NCBI GenBank assembly: GCA_963978905.1
Contig: OZ022261.1
Location: 14,977,475-15,041,474 of the forward strand
Reading direction: 5' to 3'
Source: Trichostrongylus colubriformis
Taxonomy: Eukaryota > Nematoda > Chromadorea > Rhabditida > Trichostrongylidae
Length of the DNA stretch: 64,000 nucleotides
Below are positions 12,066-24,375 of this stretch, piece after piece. A program made the position numbers and the translations under genes. The first letter of the stretch is position 1. Each line of letters opens with the position of its first letter. The notes below the pieces were generated by a model. The model worked only from the letters and a program-made list of their open reading frames with translations, was not told the origin of the DNA and searched no databases.

Positions 12066-12753
12066 GCCAGGTAATTCGCGCCAAACAGCTGTGGTATTCA
12101 TTCGGAGGTACAAGCTCCCCCCAAGGGACAAGTTTACCACGGACTTGGTTGTTCGTCCATCTTTCTTCTGAAAAAATATACTGGCAGACACCATTGTCTG
12201 CCATCGTCCCATGAGACATACTGGCTGTCAGCCACCATTGTCTGCCACCGTCGTCAACGTGTTAACCAATAGATGGTATCCCTTTAGATAATATTCTTAG
12301 TTTTAAGGTTCCGCACTGATTCTGTTGTCGCAGCCCAATCTGACCACTGCTGAAGTTCGAGAACCACAGTGAATCGAATCGAAAGTTCATCAAACGGGTA
12401 GTCTCATAGCGCCATTAGCGGTGAAATATTGTTCATGCTGACTGGCCAGAACACAGCAGAATCAATCCCTCAAATCCCGGCATTTGTGTAAGCCTTTCGA
12501 TGTTTTTCTCGAAAGTCATTTTGTTTTTTCGATTCTTTCTGATGTTATCGTTCCACTACCTATTCTTTTGCCTCACTTCACACTTGTAATCGACGAAATG
12601 TGATGAAATGTGTCTGACAGCAAACGATTTTCGCCCATTAATCATTACTATCAGCATCTGTTCATGGGCCGGGATCCCTGGACTGAGAGCATGTTTTCAT
12701 TGTTTCCGGTTGCCCATTCGTCAGGACTTCGCTCATCGCCGTACAGCGTGCAG

Positions 12754-13313
12754 TTAAAGACAGCATTAGGGTAATGTGCTAATGGAGAAATCCCTACAAG
12801 AAGTCACTCACATGGTAGTCCTGGGCCTAAGAAGGCTATCTGTGGCGAAATCCCGGTGCAAAAGCGCCCCTCTGAGCTGTGGAAGCGCTGCAAAACGCCG
12901 CAACCGTCCAGCTGTTCCGCCTCTTGCATACTACGATCCCGCCTCCCAATGACATAATTCCCGATTGACTGGGGTAGGAGCGGCCAAGGAGATGCGGCAG
13001 GATCGAAGGTTTTGCGGCGTGCTTTCGCAGTTTTAGCTCGAAGCTCACTCCGAAAAGTAGATGCTGTCGTATTTCCAAACATTCCCTTGTGTTCACTTGG
13101 CAACATGCCAATGGAAAACTATATCAGACTACCCGCGTCTTGTCGGACAGGTCGTCCGCGTCGAGAATCAACAGTGGAAAGGGGGTTCTATTTCTCGGGT
13201 TTTTGGCCATTTCTATCCGCTTTTTCTCCACTGTCCTGTTACTAGGCATCTCGGCTTTCATATGCACGACTTCTTTTACTTTTCGTCCGACTTTCCCCCA
13301 ATGCTGCCTTTAA
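12754..13313. mobile_element. TTAA-type MITE, family Q (copy A)
   Basis: The ends TTAAAGACAGCATTAGGG and CCCAATGCTGCCTTTAA are inverted repeats that include TTAA. The body (AATCCCTA...AAGAAGTC, CTCACATGG...GGGCCTAA, GCGAAATCCC) matches the copy at 37532-38061. The TTAA termini suggest mobilisation by a piggyBac-type enzyme. No coding sequence was found. Confidence 0.65.
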
Positions 13314-14631
13314 AGGTGCCGTGTGTAGCTGGATCATTAGGCTATTGCCTAAACTAAGGCGTGCGACACCACAATCCATTCAGGATTCTACTACTCACGG
13401 CACTCCTAGCTCTGATGCATCGCGTCGCAAGCCGCACACCGCGATACTAATTCTGAAGTAAAGGTTCACACCCTACAATCACGATTTTGGTTCTTTAGCT
13501 TTTTATTTCCTCGAAAACATCCCAAACTTTCCTTTGGGAAGGAAAAACGATCAAATCTCGGGAACAGGTAAGTGATTTGTTATAAGACTCCACATCATAT
13601 GAGTCGAACTTCCACTTCTCCTACTTCAACAACTTCAACAACTTCAACAACGTGCAAGTTTCATGGGATTTACCCATGCCACCTGCTCTTGTGGTTGATA
13701 GTGGTAAACGCCTCATGACTGTGCTTCTGACTGTTATCACTCGTCTTTCCCACCTTAGCGAAAGGGACTGAGAATAGGTCGTCATATTGATCGCTTGTTG
13801 CCTTTTTCGAGGCTGTTCGTGGAAAATTTAGGAAAACGTGTTTTATGTCGTTGGCGAAATGAGGTTCAGTGACATATTGCCTTCTGCGTTTTGTTTTCGT
13901 TGATCGATTAGAAGGCCCGTTCCCTGAATAGTTGTTTTTGTTTTTTCTTCACTTTTACTATTTTTTTGTCATAAGTGAGGGAGTACATGCGTCATGCATA
14001 AGACCCCATCATAGCTTCTGTCATAGTGGAGACGACGTGGGCCGGTGAACTGACAATTCGCCACATGAAATAAATGGTGCGGTGGCGATGCTATAATTCA
14101 TTTCGGGAAAATACGAGGAACAAAAGAAAGGCGCGTAGACTCATTTTTATGAGCCAATACGTTTTATATTTTCGGCAGAAACGATTTTTCTATTGTAGGG
14201 GACAAAAACTCGTCACGTGGTTTTCGCCTGAGGTCAGCGGAAGGAGATCTGCACTAGGGTAAAAGTTTTCTGATGCAAGGATATTGTTATGCTTTTTTTT
14301 GTGTATGATTCCTTCAAACATGCCATGCTTTTCGCAAATCTCCCCACTCGACGCAAGCTATGATTGAGCTCATTTGCACTTGCATTTTTTTAAGACTCAC
14401 TTGCACTTTTTTCGAACTCAGTTCTATATTTATTTGATTCTCTTGTTTGTTTTTCGTACTTTCTTGCCCCTTCAAAAGATTTATGGAGTATAGGTCACAA
14501 GGTAATCTATTCGCATCGCAGTGACTGCTAGCTTTTCTAAATATTGTGCTGTGTCGTGTTTGGTTGGCGTGTGTAATTTTGTTATTGTAGTGCTAGTCAT
14601 TTTACGGCTGCTTATCGCTTTTCTGATTCAT
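13314..14631. other. Unannotated spacer
   Basis: No gene or transposon was recognised. There is one tiny tandem array of CTTCAACAA near 13630, and scattered T-rich tracts. Confidence 0.35.
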
Positions 14632-14649
14632 GATCGATTTTCAGTACTG

Positions 14650-14996
14650 AGAGGCAGGGATAGCCGAGTGGTTAAGGGTGTAGACTCACGTCTGCACTTA
14701 GAAAGAGCCAGTGAGTTCGATCCCTGCCGGGGCACTACCATGCCTTGCAAAAAGCAAAAATGGTGACGATACCAGCGTCAGGCCCAGGTTGACAGGCCGG
14801 CTGATGGACAAACCTTGTCACATCAAAGAAAAATGTCTAAAGTCGCACAAAGTATCAGTTATAAGGCTAGAAGGACCTCACCAATATAGAGGCCACAATA
14901 GTGGATGCCTTAGACAGTAACAAATGGCGACGTATGACAAAGGTTGCGGACCCTGTGACGGCACGGGATTAACGCCAGGGAGAAGAAGAAGAAGAA
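14650..14996 (+). mobile_element. SINE-like element with tRNA-Leu-type head and LINE tail
   Basis: This 347-bp insertion is flanked by a perfect 18-bp target duplication (GATCGATTTTCAGTACTG at 14632-14649 and 14997-15014). The head has an A box (TAGCCGAGTGGTT), a CAGACTCACGTCTG arm and a B box (GAGTTCGATCC at 14713-14723), with GGCAGGG/CCCTGCC able to pair. It resembles tRNA-Leu. Downstream to 14870 it matches the 5' end of the LINE at 42962. From 14871 it matches that LINE's last ~130 bp and ends in (GAA)n. It is therefore an internally deleted derivative (about 2.8 kb missing) with a pol III-type promoter, mobilisable in principle by the LINE machinery. Confidence 0.85.
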
Positions 14997-15009
14997 GATC
15001 GATTTTCAG

Positions 15010-15072
15010 TACTGTTCCAAAGGAAATCGTGCCAGCCGAGTGGGTCATTGAAAACGAGATCGTTGATCCAAT
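15010..15072 (+). CDS. Candidate coding exon (unidentified gene)
   Basis: It lies between a TTTTCAG acceptor and a GTAAGTC donor and reads an open peptide containing VPKEIVPAEWVIENEIVDP. The acceptor lies inside the SINE's target duplication, so the insertion left one copy of TTTTCAG on each side. The peptide looks coding but I do not recognise the family. Partner exons could be those noted at 17.0-18.05 kb. Confidence 0.35.
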
Positions 15073-17017
15073 GTAAGTCAAATGTTTCTATTGATTTTTC
15101 TACTTTTTCTGACCTTGAACTAATTCTCTATTTGCTTTCGGTTCCAAAGCTGAAAGCAAGTAAATGAACGTTTTGGATTATTTCTCTTTTTCCACGATTT
15201 CTTGCGTATCCCTGGTCACCAAGTGAAGATCGCTCGTTCAATTTCCAAGATTGTATCCTTGAGTGCTTACTCTAATAGTTCGTTTTCATAGCTTTTTTAT
15301 GCAGTGGTGCAAATGACTGTCAATCTCCAGGCTTTGCGGCCTAGTTTCTTTTTTGACTTACTCACTAACTACCGCGTCAAAGGCCACTTTTTCCTCAATA
15401 TTCTGAATGACGCAAAACGTTCCAAAGCCTTTCATTAGATGGCTTTTGTTGGTTTTTTGGTCTGTCAATACTTTTGTGTCTCAGAGAATACTGATGACAC
15501 TTTGGGAATCTGCAGTAGCATAGAAACCTCGTCACGTCGCTGACAGACGTTGGCACTTTGTAGTGATATGGCTGCGAGTTTGTTTACCAACCAACCCTTC
15601 TTCCTTGTGGTTGCAGCAAAAATTCTTATTTTTGAAACGTTTTTCTCTATCATATTCCAGCAGCACATAAAATTCTCGCAAACAATACTGAGTAAGAAGG
15701 CTAGTTTGCTCAAGTTTGCACGCGCCTACTAAGTTCAGTGCTTGTTCAACTGTTGACTAACGCTGCTGTCCTGGCCACTCACAAGTCAATTTGTTATGTA
15801 CTTTTTTACTCCGTTTTTTTAGGTACGCGGTTTTTTTATGTGATACTTGTTCAGCTTTTGATTTTTTTTTTCGTGGTGCGCATCCGATGAGTGCTTGAGG
15901 TGAAGGTGTTATAGGATTTTCTTCGAAGTTTTTCTTTGTAGTTATTTTTGAAATAGTAAATAAAAAGGGTAGAAATTGGATCGGTCAAATCAACCTACTT
16001 TTCCCAATCGTCGAGCCGTAAAAAATTACCTTGAGCCGTGAAAAATTACCAAAATCATCTTCATAGATTCCACATATATTTGTAATCAGCTACCACCCTG
16101 CAGCTTCAAATTCCAATGGCATAAACCAAAACTGGATGTTGGGGGGTTATACATAGATTGCAACTGCTGTTTTGTAATTTGTGTTTGAAAATAAGAAAAG
16201 CGCTGGTTGCCTTCGTCATAACAATTATTCTGCACACCTATTCAGCTAGGACGTAGATCCATGTCCTGGTTGCCAACCGGTAATGTTTACGAGCACCATT
16301 ATGTGAACGCGATGTTAAGGATTCCATACAGGACATCCATAAAATGCCTTTCTTTCACTGTCATCTTTGATTTTCCTCGCCGTCGTGATCGTCATCTTGA
16401 ACTCACTGAGAAACCCATCTTGGAACTGGGCCATTTCACCCCATTGCTGTTGTGAATCTGTACGATACGTGCAATTCTATGGTTTTGTTAGCTTGAAAAT
16501 GTTTGTACCAACTCCGTTCCAATACCTGACCTGGGCTTTCTTCGTACAAAGCCTTCGGAATTCAGGGTATTTGCAAAAGTAGTTTTCACTCGTAGGGGAG
16601 TTAAGCTTCTTCCGCCGAGATTCGAGGATTCTGGAACCTTTTAGTTATTTTTAGGGATCATTTAAACTGGAATCAGTAGTTCCATTTTTAAAGTTTTAGT
16701 ATTTCTCACACTTTGCGATGCAGGGTTTCACTGCTGAAAGCTCTCTCTCTCTACTGCAAACTAAGCATATGACTATCACATGATTATTGATTACGATTTC
16801 CTCTTAAAATTCATTCGTCACAGCGTAACATTTGACGAGCGGCTTTTTCGAGCTCCTCCTCGAGCAAACTCAGCTTACGCCTCGTCTTGTTTCCCATCAG
16901 CTGCTGTAAAATCGATCGATACACTTATTCAAAAAAACTGCATCTCTTTCAGAGCGTATCCTTTTGTAACTGATTGTTTATGTCCTGATCCTATGAGAAA
17001 TGAAAGTTGCTTCCTGA

Positions 17018-17813
17018 AGGATGGCCACATCATACGTGACGGAGTCATTGATGGGGCCGGCAAGTGCATGTGGTTCATCCTACTCCTATACTTACGAATC
17101 ACATTATGATAATCCCACAGAAGTTGAAGATGAAGAGGATCGGTATGCTGTTGTTGAGGAAGGCACAACTCATCAAACACATAAGATCTAATAATTTTCG
17201 CTGTCGATTTTGGAGCTTTATTCTTATTTTTTCTTATTATTTCCTGTTTCATTTGTTTTATTTGATGGTTCATGCGGCTTTCTACTTATTCATCCTATAT
17301 TTTTTCCTGAGCAACCGTTGTACTGCTTAAAAGAATCGTCCACGAAGATTTAAGTTTTTTTTCTGCGACCCGTATATATGTTGTACATGCTTACTAAGGG
17401 CCGCATATAAAGTCTCACGCTAAAAACACGAAACTGGCTGGGATAGAGCTCCTCAAAGTGACGTCCGGCGAGGGTGGGGCGTCCGAGGAGCACGACCATG
17501 AGAACTTCAGGCGCAAAGAGGCGATGGTCACGTGGTAAGAGACGCAGAGTGAAAAGCAAAAGAACAGGGTGCGGAAATTTGAGGCTTGAATGGGAGGTCT
17601 GACGCTGCTGAGTCAAGCGCTGCTGACTTCTACTCTTGAACAGGATTTAGTTTTCTTTGTTATAACGAAATATAACCTTTTGAGTTTCAGGTGACCAGAG
17701 TGACGAAGGTCACGACCACAAGATCGGTCCGTCAGATTCCCGTTGGGAGTCCATATGCTGATCTCTACTTTGACGCGTCAGGTCTTATAGAGGAGAGAGA
17801 AGCTTCGCAGTAG
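17018..17813 (+). CDS. Candidate 3' exons of an unidentified gene
   Basis: Two coding-like pieces are present. Around 17020-17141 the frame reads SYTYESHYDNPTEVEDEEDR and is followed by GGTATGC. At 17691-17813, after a TTTCAG acceptor, it reads VTRVTKVTTTRSVRQIPVGS then ADLYFDASGL, ending at TAG. The Thr-rich VTK-TTTR-VRQ-P stretch loosely recalls the N-terminal region of p120/delta-catenins, but that is a weak impression. A further open exon-like piece (IELREYPTAIGNEHT, 17979-18047) lies before a GTAAGG. The phases joining these pieces do not resolve cleanly, so the gene model is open. Confidence 0.3.
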
Positions 17814-18348
17814 GTGAACCACTTTGAATGTAGTGCACAATCCTCCTTGCACAGGTTTCACACTTTTCGGAGCTTCTGTCTATAGGCTTAGGCAAAAAGT
17901 CTAAGTAATCTTTCTAATAACCCAAAAGTATAGCGCCGTTTTTGATGTGTTGGTTAACGAAAGATTTTTTTTTCAAAGATAGAACTGCGTGAATACCCGA
18001 CGGCGATTGGGAACGAGCACACGATCAACTGTTGCGAGACACCACATGTAAGGTTTGTTTGAGCAGTTTATTTTTATGCTTTTCATTTTTATTGAATGCT
18101 TATGTTCTGAAGTGCTCCCAGGTGCTGATGCTCCAGAGGTCCGGCACTTTTTTCACAAATGTGCCTTTGATTATTCGTTTGAATTATATTTCTTACTTGC
18201 TTATTATTGCTCTACGATCATTTTATTAGGTTGTCCCAAAAGTCTTGTAGGATTTTTCCAAAAAAATCAATAACTCTTGTTTACCTCGAGGCAGGTATAG
18301 ATGGTTCAGGAATATGGTAGAACGTTCTCCAAGCCTTTTAGTAAAATA

Positions 18349-19247
18349 TTAGGTTGTAAGGAAAGTTCTGGCCGCTTTTTCGCGTTCACAGGATAAATTT
18401 TAATATCAGAGCGCGTCAACATGAATCAGCTGACATATTGTGCTCATTAGATAGACAAAAAGTTGCTCTTTCAGAATATATGTTTTATTTGGAATGCCAC
18501 AAGGTTTTCGAATTATTAGGGAAATTTTAAAGTGCTGCGAAAATGGCACTTTTAAGATGACTTCACCTCACGAGTTCTTGCTTAGCCGAGTCCCAGCGAA
18601 GAGGACCACAAATGTGAATACTGCAAGAGGAGGGGGTGAAGCACTGAACGAACCACTTTGTCCATGGTTTCAGAAGTGCAGAAATGAGCACGAGCTGCTT
18701 GGATTTTCAGTTGATCAAATCGCTTTAACTTAAACGGCAGAAGGTGATGAGCGTTCATATTTGCAGGGGATATCCACAAGTATTGGCCTTCAACAAGCAA
18801 CCTTAGTTGACCACCTCAAGTGGCCTTGATTTGGAAAAATCCAAAAAAATAGGTGCCGCGGGACCTTTCACGGCAGTCATGCGCAAGCGCATTTTTCACA
18901 AATTCTCTTCCAGTAATTGAAGCAGCTGCAGGCTGAAGCCTTTACTCGTCCATCATGTTCATCAGATCTAGCGCTAACTACGCCCCACTTTCCAAAACAT
19001 CTGGCCAGCTCTTTCAGTAGCAGTGTGTTTAGAAAGAGTGGCGATTTGGAGTCGACTTTTTTTCATTTCGCGCAATATAAATCATCAGCCCTTTATCAAA
19101 TTGAGATATGTAGGTATGCATAGTGTTGCCAAGAGTGTAACGAATCTAACGGTGCTTATTCTGTGAGAAAAGATGCACTCTGAGCCGAGTTATGATCTCT
19201 CGAAGTTGAAATTTCAAAAACCGGCCAAAACTTTCCTTACAACCTAA
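18349..19247 (+). mobile_element. Degenerate mariner-like element, family C (copy 1), nested
   Basis: It has ends TTAGGTTGTAAGGAAAGTTC and a complementary right end, both preceded or followed by TA, and is 899 bp long. Near its 3' end broken frames read SSDLALTTPHFPKHL, VFRKSGDLEST and QECNESNGAYS, recalling the SPDLAPTDYHxF...RWQKCxxxNGxY tail of mariner transposases. The N-terminal region is not recognisable. Copies 2 and 3 lie at 20931 and 41949. Confidence 0.75.
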
Positions 19248-19316
19248 TATATATTGACCCACCAGATTCCGTGGAGAGAGCTAGAATGCTCGTAGTCGAT
19301 ATCTACCCAACACGCG

Positions 19317-19960
19317 GTGCCATCTACTAGGAGTGGTACTGCGGCACCAAGCGACGGAAGCTTGCCACTTCATCAACGCTGCATTGGGCAGGATGTGGGG
19401 GCTACGAGACCGTGCACCGCTGGATCATCAGCTTCAGCAAAGGCGAGATTGACATGGAAGACAAACACGCTCAGGACTGTGGTGCCTCTGGGACGCGGAA
19501 GGAATGCTTTTCCAAGAGATGCTGGTGCAAGGCGAGACAGTCACCGCTGCCGTATGCACCCACCAGCTCCAGCAGCTCGCCGTTGCTGTTCGAGAAAAGC
19601 GCCGGTAAAGGTCTGCGGTCACCGTACTTCATGACAACGTCAGCTCCCACATCGCGAGGAGTACCCAGGCCAAGCTACACGAGCTCGGCTGGGATGTCCT
19701 GCCCCACCCGCCATACTCTCCAGACATTGCCCCTTCTGACTATCACCATACCCACCCTCTTGAATCCTTCCTGGCCAAGAGAAAATTCGTTGATAATGAC
19801 TTGCTTGCAAAGGCGATCGCTGACTTCTTCGACTCTCAGAACCCAGAGTTCTGAGAGTCGAAGAAGTCAGCGATCGCCTCCGCAGAGACTCTCAGAACCC
19901 AGAGTTCTGAGAGGAGGGAATCAACGATCTACCTATGAGGTGGCAGAGTGTTGTCGATAA
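19317..19960 (+). pseudogene. mariner transposase (family B), broken C-terminal half
   Basis: Across shifting frames the catalytic-core signatures appear: HDNVSSHIAR (second catalytic Asp), LHELGWDVLPHPPYSPD, then PSDYH (third Asp, 34 residues on) and LESFLAKRKF. Frameshifts, missing N-terminal DNA-binding and first-Asp regions, and a 32-bp inverted duplication at 19811-19879 make it nonfunctional. It is related to the - strand remnant at 46.2-46.6 kb. Confidence 0.8.
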
Positions 19961-20930
19961 CAATGGTGAATACGTTGTTGCCTAATTTCTGTTTGTAGGA
20001 AGAAAAAATAATGAAAGGTGATGAAAGAAAAAAATCCTACAAGACTTTTGGGACAACCTAATATATATCTCTTGGAATTTGGAATTGGAATTCTTAATGT
20101 GATTTGCCACAAGCGTTTCACAGAAGGATTTCCTGCAAAAATCCTTGCATTCGCATTTCCATTTTCTTCGAATCCCATGAAAGATAATATAAGCTTCGTA
20201 TACAAGTCTCACTTCATTCTACTTTCCCACGAGTCTTCGTTGCTAAGACCCAGTGCCCGTGAAGGGAGTGCAGCTAGCTCTCGTTTAACACTCCCGAGTT
20301 AATCCAGTCAGTTTCGCGTGTCTGCCTCACATGCTTAAATAGTTCACTTTTGTATACAGATTAGCATGTAGCAATTCCGAACTGCACCGTTCATAGTGAG
20401 AATTCAGCCTTCTGTTTTTTTCCGGATTTTAGGTACCCTTACCGGTCACCCAACGCTTTGTCGCGGTTCGCTGTATAAGCTTGTGTCTATTGTGTTCTTT
20501 CTTATTTTGTATTCGCAGTGTCTCATCTAACGGCCACGCCGGCGCTCACGCCTCATACTCTCCCTCTGTTCTATACAAATGGCTTGTGCCAGTGTTCTAG
20601 TCCTTTGTTTGAGCATTGATCATCTGGCTGGCTATTTAGTTATCGTTACATAAAAGTGTGGAATTCCTCCTATTCAAGTCAGCTTTCCTTAAGTACGACG
20701 CATAGCACTTCCTGTCGCAGGCTTTGTATTGAGAGGAATGCCTTACTAATACGTTCGTGGCGCCCAGAAGCCTTGTTCATGTCTTTTCATATTCTCTCCC
20801 TACTGTTTCTTAAATAGTGCTGCAGAGCGTAGCGCATTCGTGTGATGCATCTCTTGTATTGTTGTGTACCGATGTCACATGAATCAACAAACCCTTTTTC
20901 GGATAGGCTATCGGTCAATTTGGAAAAGTG

Positions 20931-21670
20931 TTAGGTTGTAAGGAAAGTTTTGGCCGGTTTTTGCAATTTCAACTTCGGAAGATAATAGTCGGCTCGAGTG
21001 CATCTTTTCTCTCATAATAAGCACCATTCGATTCGCTACCCTCTTGGCAACATTATGCATACCTACAAATCTCATTCGATGAAGGGCTGATGATTTATAT
21101 AGCGCGAAATGAAAAAAGTCGACTCCAAATCGCCATTCTTTTTGAAAACACTGCTACTGAAGGAGCTGTCCAGATGTTTGGGAAAGTGGGGCTTAGTTAG
21201 CGCTAGATATGGTGAATAGAACGAGTAAGGGCTTCAGCCTGCAACTGCCTCAATCACTGGAAGAGGATTTGTGGAAAATGCGCTTGGGTATGGCTGCTCC
21301 GAGGGGTCCCGCGGCACCCATTTTTTTGGATTTTTTCAAATCAAGGCTACTTGAGGTGGTCAACTAAGTTTGTTTGTTGAGGGCCAATACTTGTGGGTAT
21401 CCCCTGCAAGTATGGACGCTCATCGCTTTCTGCCGTTTTAGTTAAAGCGATTTGATCAGTTGAAATTTCAAGCAACACGTTCTCATTTCTGCACTTCTGA
21501 AACCATGGACAAAGAGTTCCATCCAATGCTTACCTCCTGCTCTTGCATTATTCACATTTGTGGTCACCTTCGCCGGGACTCGACTGAACAAGAGCTCGTG
21601 AAGTGAAGTCATCTTAAAAGTGCCATTTTCGTAGTACTTTAAAATTTCCATAATAATAGCATAAACCTTG
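20931..21670 (-). mobile_element. Degenerate mariner-like element, family C (copy 2), truncated
   Basis: It starts with the same TTAGGTTGTAAGGAAAGTTT end and is in the orientation of copy 3. It follows the family through CACTTTAAAATTTCC-like sequence near 21650, then diverges before the second terminal repeat. Confidence 0.7.
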
Positions 21671-22339
21671 AAAGCGTAAGCTCGAGGCACTGTTGCAGCC
21701 TCTAATAATGCGGAAAACTACTCTGATCTGATGGACTTCAGCAGCGGAAGATATGAGAGGCCATATAACATACGCGAAGATAGAACTTTACCTATGCCTA
21801 CTGAAAAAGAGGGAGTAACCCTAGTTTAAGGCTAAGGGGAATGCCTAGGCAAAAGTAGCGCAGCACGCAAGCGCTGTGAAGTAGCACCCTCATCTATACA
21901 TTAGGCATTTCAGATATTTACATCTCTTACTATGTTTCCAGGGATGAAAAAATGTTTGTAGGTGCCGCCAGGCAACACTAATACCATTTAAAAGGTACAT
22001 ATTGGGAAATCATTCGTAATGAAATGGATTAGTGTCGCAGCTGCCGCAAAAGCTCTGCATGAGCCATGATGAAAATTCTGCAGTAATTTCGACACCAAAA
22101 CACTGCTCCCTTCTTCCTTGTCGTTTTTCGAGAGCTAATTAATCATTCACTTTGCGTATTCTGCACTCAGGAGGGAATTGTGAAGGTCAAGTAAAATCAT
22201 CGAATTCTTAGAAAGCATCTCAATCTTTCTCCTTCTACAAATGTAAACTGTCTAGGTAAGAAGCGAAGGGAAACTATATTGCATCCGTTACTTTTTCACA
22301 ACACCCATCACCACTAGCTTCCATCTTAGAATTTTCCCA

Positions 22340-22671
22340 CTACTGAAAAAATGACTCGTCAAAAAATTCTCGAGCTCGGATAAAGATTGCTGCCCCATCC
22401 ACCTTATAGCCCTGATCTTGCTCCATCGGATTATCACCTTTTCCTTTCCCTGTCTAACGCCATTCAAAGAAAAATCTTTTTATAATTTTTGTATTGAAAA
22501 TGAGGTTGACCGTTGATGTTTATTTTGCCGAAAAGGGTTATCCGGGAGATGGAAGACAATAATGCGTGTGGAACTATACTACATGTGTATGTACAGAAGA
22601 GATTGCTGGAAAGCAGTTTGGAGGGAAAAGCAGTAGTTAAAAATCCGCAATTACTTAGTTGCCAACCTAAT
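22340..22671 (+). mobile_element. mariner family A, 3' fragment
   Basis: The reading frame fragments contain LLPHPPYSPDLAPSDYHLF, the third-Asp block of mariner. The segment ends with AAATCCGCAATTACTTAGTT then GCCAACCTAA, the same right end as the element at 25939-27167. The 5' half is absent. Confidence 0.75.
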
Positions 22672-22939
22672 ATCTGCCACCACGATTCTGAATGGAACTA
22701 GAATGCGCGGCGCATTACGAAAGGGACTAAATAGCACCTAAAACTTTAATCTTGATCCTTTTATTCACATTTGACACTCTGGTGACGTCGCCATTAATGT
22801 GTGCCATAGTCGAAGCGTTAAAATCACCAAGCTATTGTATTTTCGCATTTTTCAGCTCTTCAAAATCGAGTAGCAGCTGGGCCGTGCTACAGCGATTGTT
22901 TCAGATGTTTTTTTGAGATCACTATGTCTGTTGATGTTG

Positions 22940-24375
22940 CGGATCTCCTTCACCGAGGGGCCTCTCCCGCTGAAGGTTCTTGAGTCGTTAGGTGGCAAGG
23001 CTACGTGGCGCGACCCCAGGTGACGGATAGGAAGCTAATCACGGACCAAAAGCCACCATGTGCTTGCCCTGAGACGCAGGTGCATATGGGAGATAGACTT
23101 CCTGTTTCCGGTGAGCTCATTCATTCTCTCTGTATTCATGCAGACGTTTCTTACGTACCTGTAAGGGCGTTCCGTATGGTGCAGTTAGTATCCTGCATTC
23201 GGTCCAGTCAAAAGCTTGCATTTCAACGACTGGGAGGTACATGGGAGGCGGCCTGTAGTCGCCTTCAATAACCAAACTGCAAGTACTTCGGGATATCCTG
23301 GCTGATTACCCGTGTATACCCACCCTCACAACAGAGCCTATCAAGCTACACGTGAGTTTCCGTCTTGCCGGGAACAGCGAAAAGGACGGGCCTCATTTCC
23401 CTGAATCTGAGGGAGCCCCCAAAACAGCAGCACTGGGTAGGACTGCTTGGAAGAGGCTCTCACAATCTTCTCAGAACTAACAGGCTGCCTAAATCAAGAA
23501 AGGCTAGAATGACGATTTGTACTTCCAACACACGAACCCTCAAACTGGAAGCGAGTATCGTAGAATTAGATGATGCAAGTTCACGAGATCTCATACGACG
23601 TCATCGGACTGACTGAGACGAGAAGGTCTCGTCTGCTATACGCTGTTTACAAGGTTGAAGAAGAACTGTTGCTTGGAACCTGCGACAGGAGAGGCGTCGG
23701 AGATGTGGGTGATCTAGTCAACACGCATTGGCCATGTGTGGTTCAATTCCCGTCCGATTCACCTCCGTCGCCTACGCACCATCATCAAACTACGATGACG
23801 ACGAGCTCGAAGCATCTTATGTGGAACTGGAGTAGTACTATAAAGATGGTCATACTTCCTCCAAAGTCATCGTCGGCGACTTCAACGCCAAGATCGGCAT
23901 CAGAAGAACGGATAACGATTCTCACATCGGGACCCACTGAACGGAATGGAATTATCAGGGTGAAAGGTTGTCCGAATGCATTACGTCGATCAACTTCATC
24001 CATGGTAGCTCACATTCCAGACGCCCTTTCATCTACGGTGAACTTGGGACTCACCCCAAAGGCTATTCCATAACGAGATCGGTCACATCATCCCCAATCG
24101 AAGGTTTTTACTGACCGACGTCGCTGTCGTTTCGAATTCTATACGGGATCAGATCGTCGACTTATCCTCACTGAAGTCCCCTTTTCGATATGTGGAGAGA
24201 GGGCCGCTGATTTCAAGAAGCAAAGCCCCAAAACAGACATCAACTGGGGCTACTACGCTTCTCTCGCTGGTGTATGGGAGGATTCCGTTATCGAGAACAT
24301 CGACGACGAGTACAATCGCCTCGTTGAGCATCTTCACTGTAGTGCCAGGAAGGCAGAGAGATCGAAAACGTCAGT
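22940..24375 (+). mobile_element. RTE-type LINE, 5' fragment with endonuclease domain (pseudogene)
   Basis: Broken frames carry apurinic endonuclease signatures typical of nematode RTE elements: TSNTRTLKLE, VIGLTETRR, VIVGDFNAKIG, NEIGHIIPNRRF and LTDVAVVSNS. Stops and frameshifts are frequent, and no reverse transcriptase follows. The fragment ends where a half copy of palindromic family P begins at 24376. It is a different LINE family from that at 43-46 kb. Confidence 0.8.

Larger units (their letters stand above)
10711..12265 (+). mobile_element. piggyBac-like element, degraded, TTAA-bounded
   Basis: A perfect 16-bp terminal inverted repeat, TTAACACGTTGACGAC at 10711-10726 and its complement at 12250-12265, bounds 1555 bp. 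The outermost TTAA is the signature target of piggyBac transposases. Just inside the ends a second short inverted pair is visible (CCCATGGGACGG against CGTCCCATGAGAC). The only protein remnant is a Cys-rich C-terminal fragment on the + strand (11364-11666). The body of a DDE transposase is missing or unrecognisable, so the element is presumably non-autonomous. Confidence 0.65.
18226..20061 (+). mobile_element. mariner-like element, family B (copy 1), carrying a nested insertion
   Basis: The ends are TTAGGTTGTCCCAAAAGTCT and its complement, with TA on both sides. The right half encodes mariner transposase fragments on the + strand. A second, degenerate mariner (18349-19247) sits in the left part. 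The N-terminal half of the transposase is missing, so the element is dead. Confidence 0.85.
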
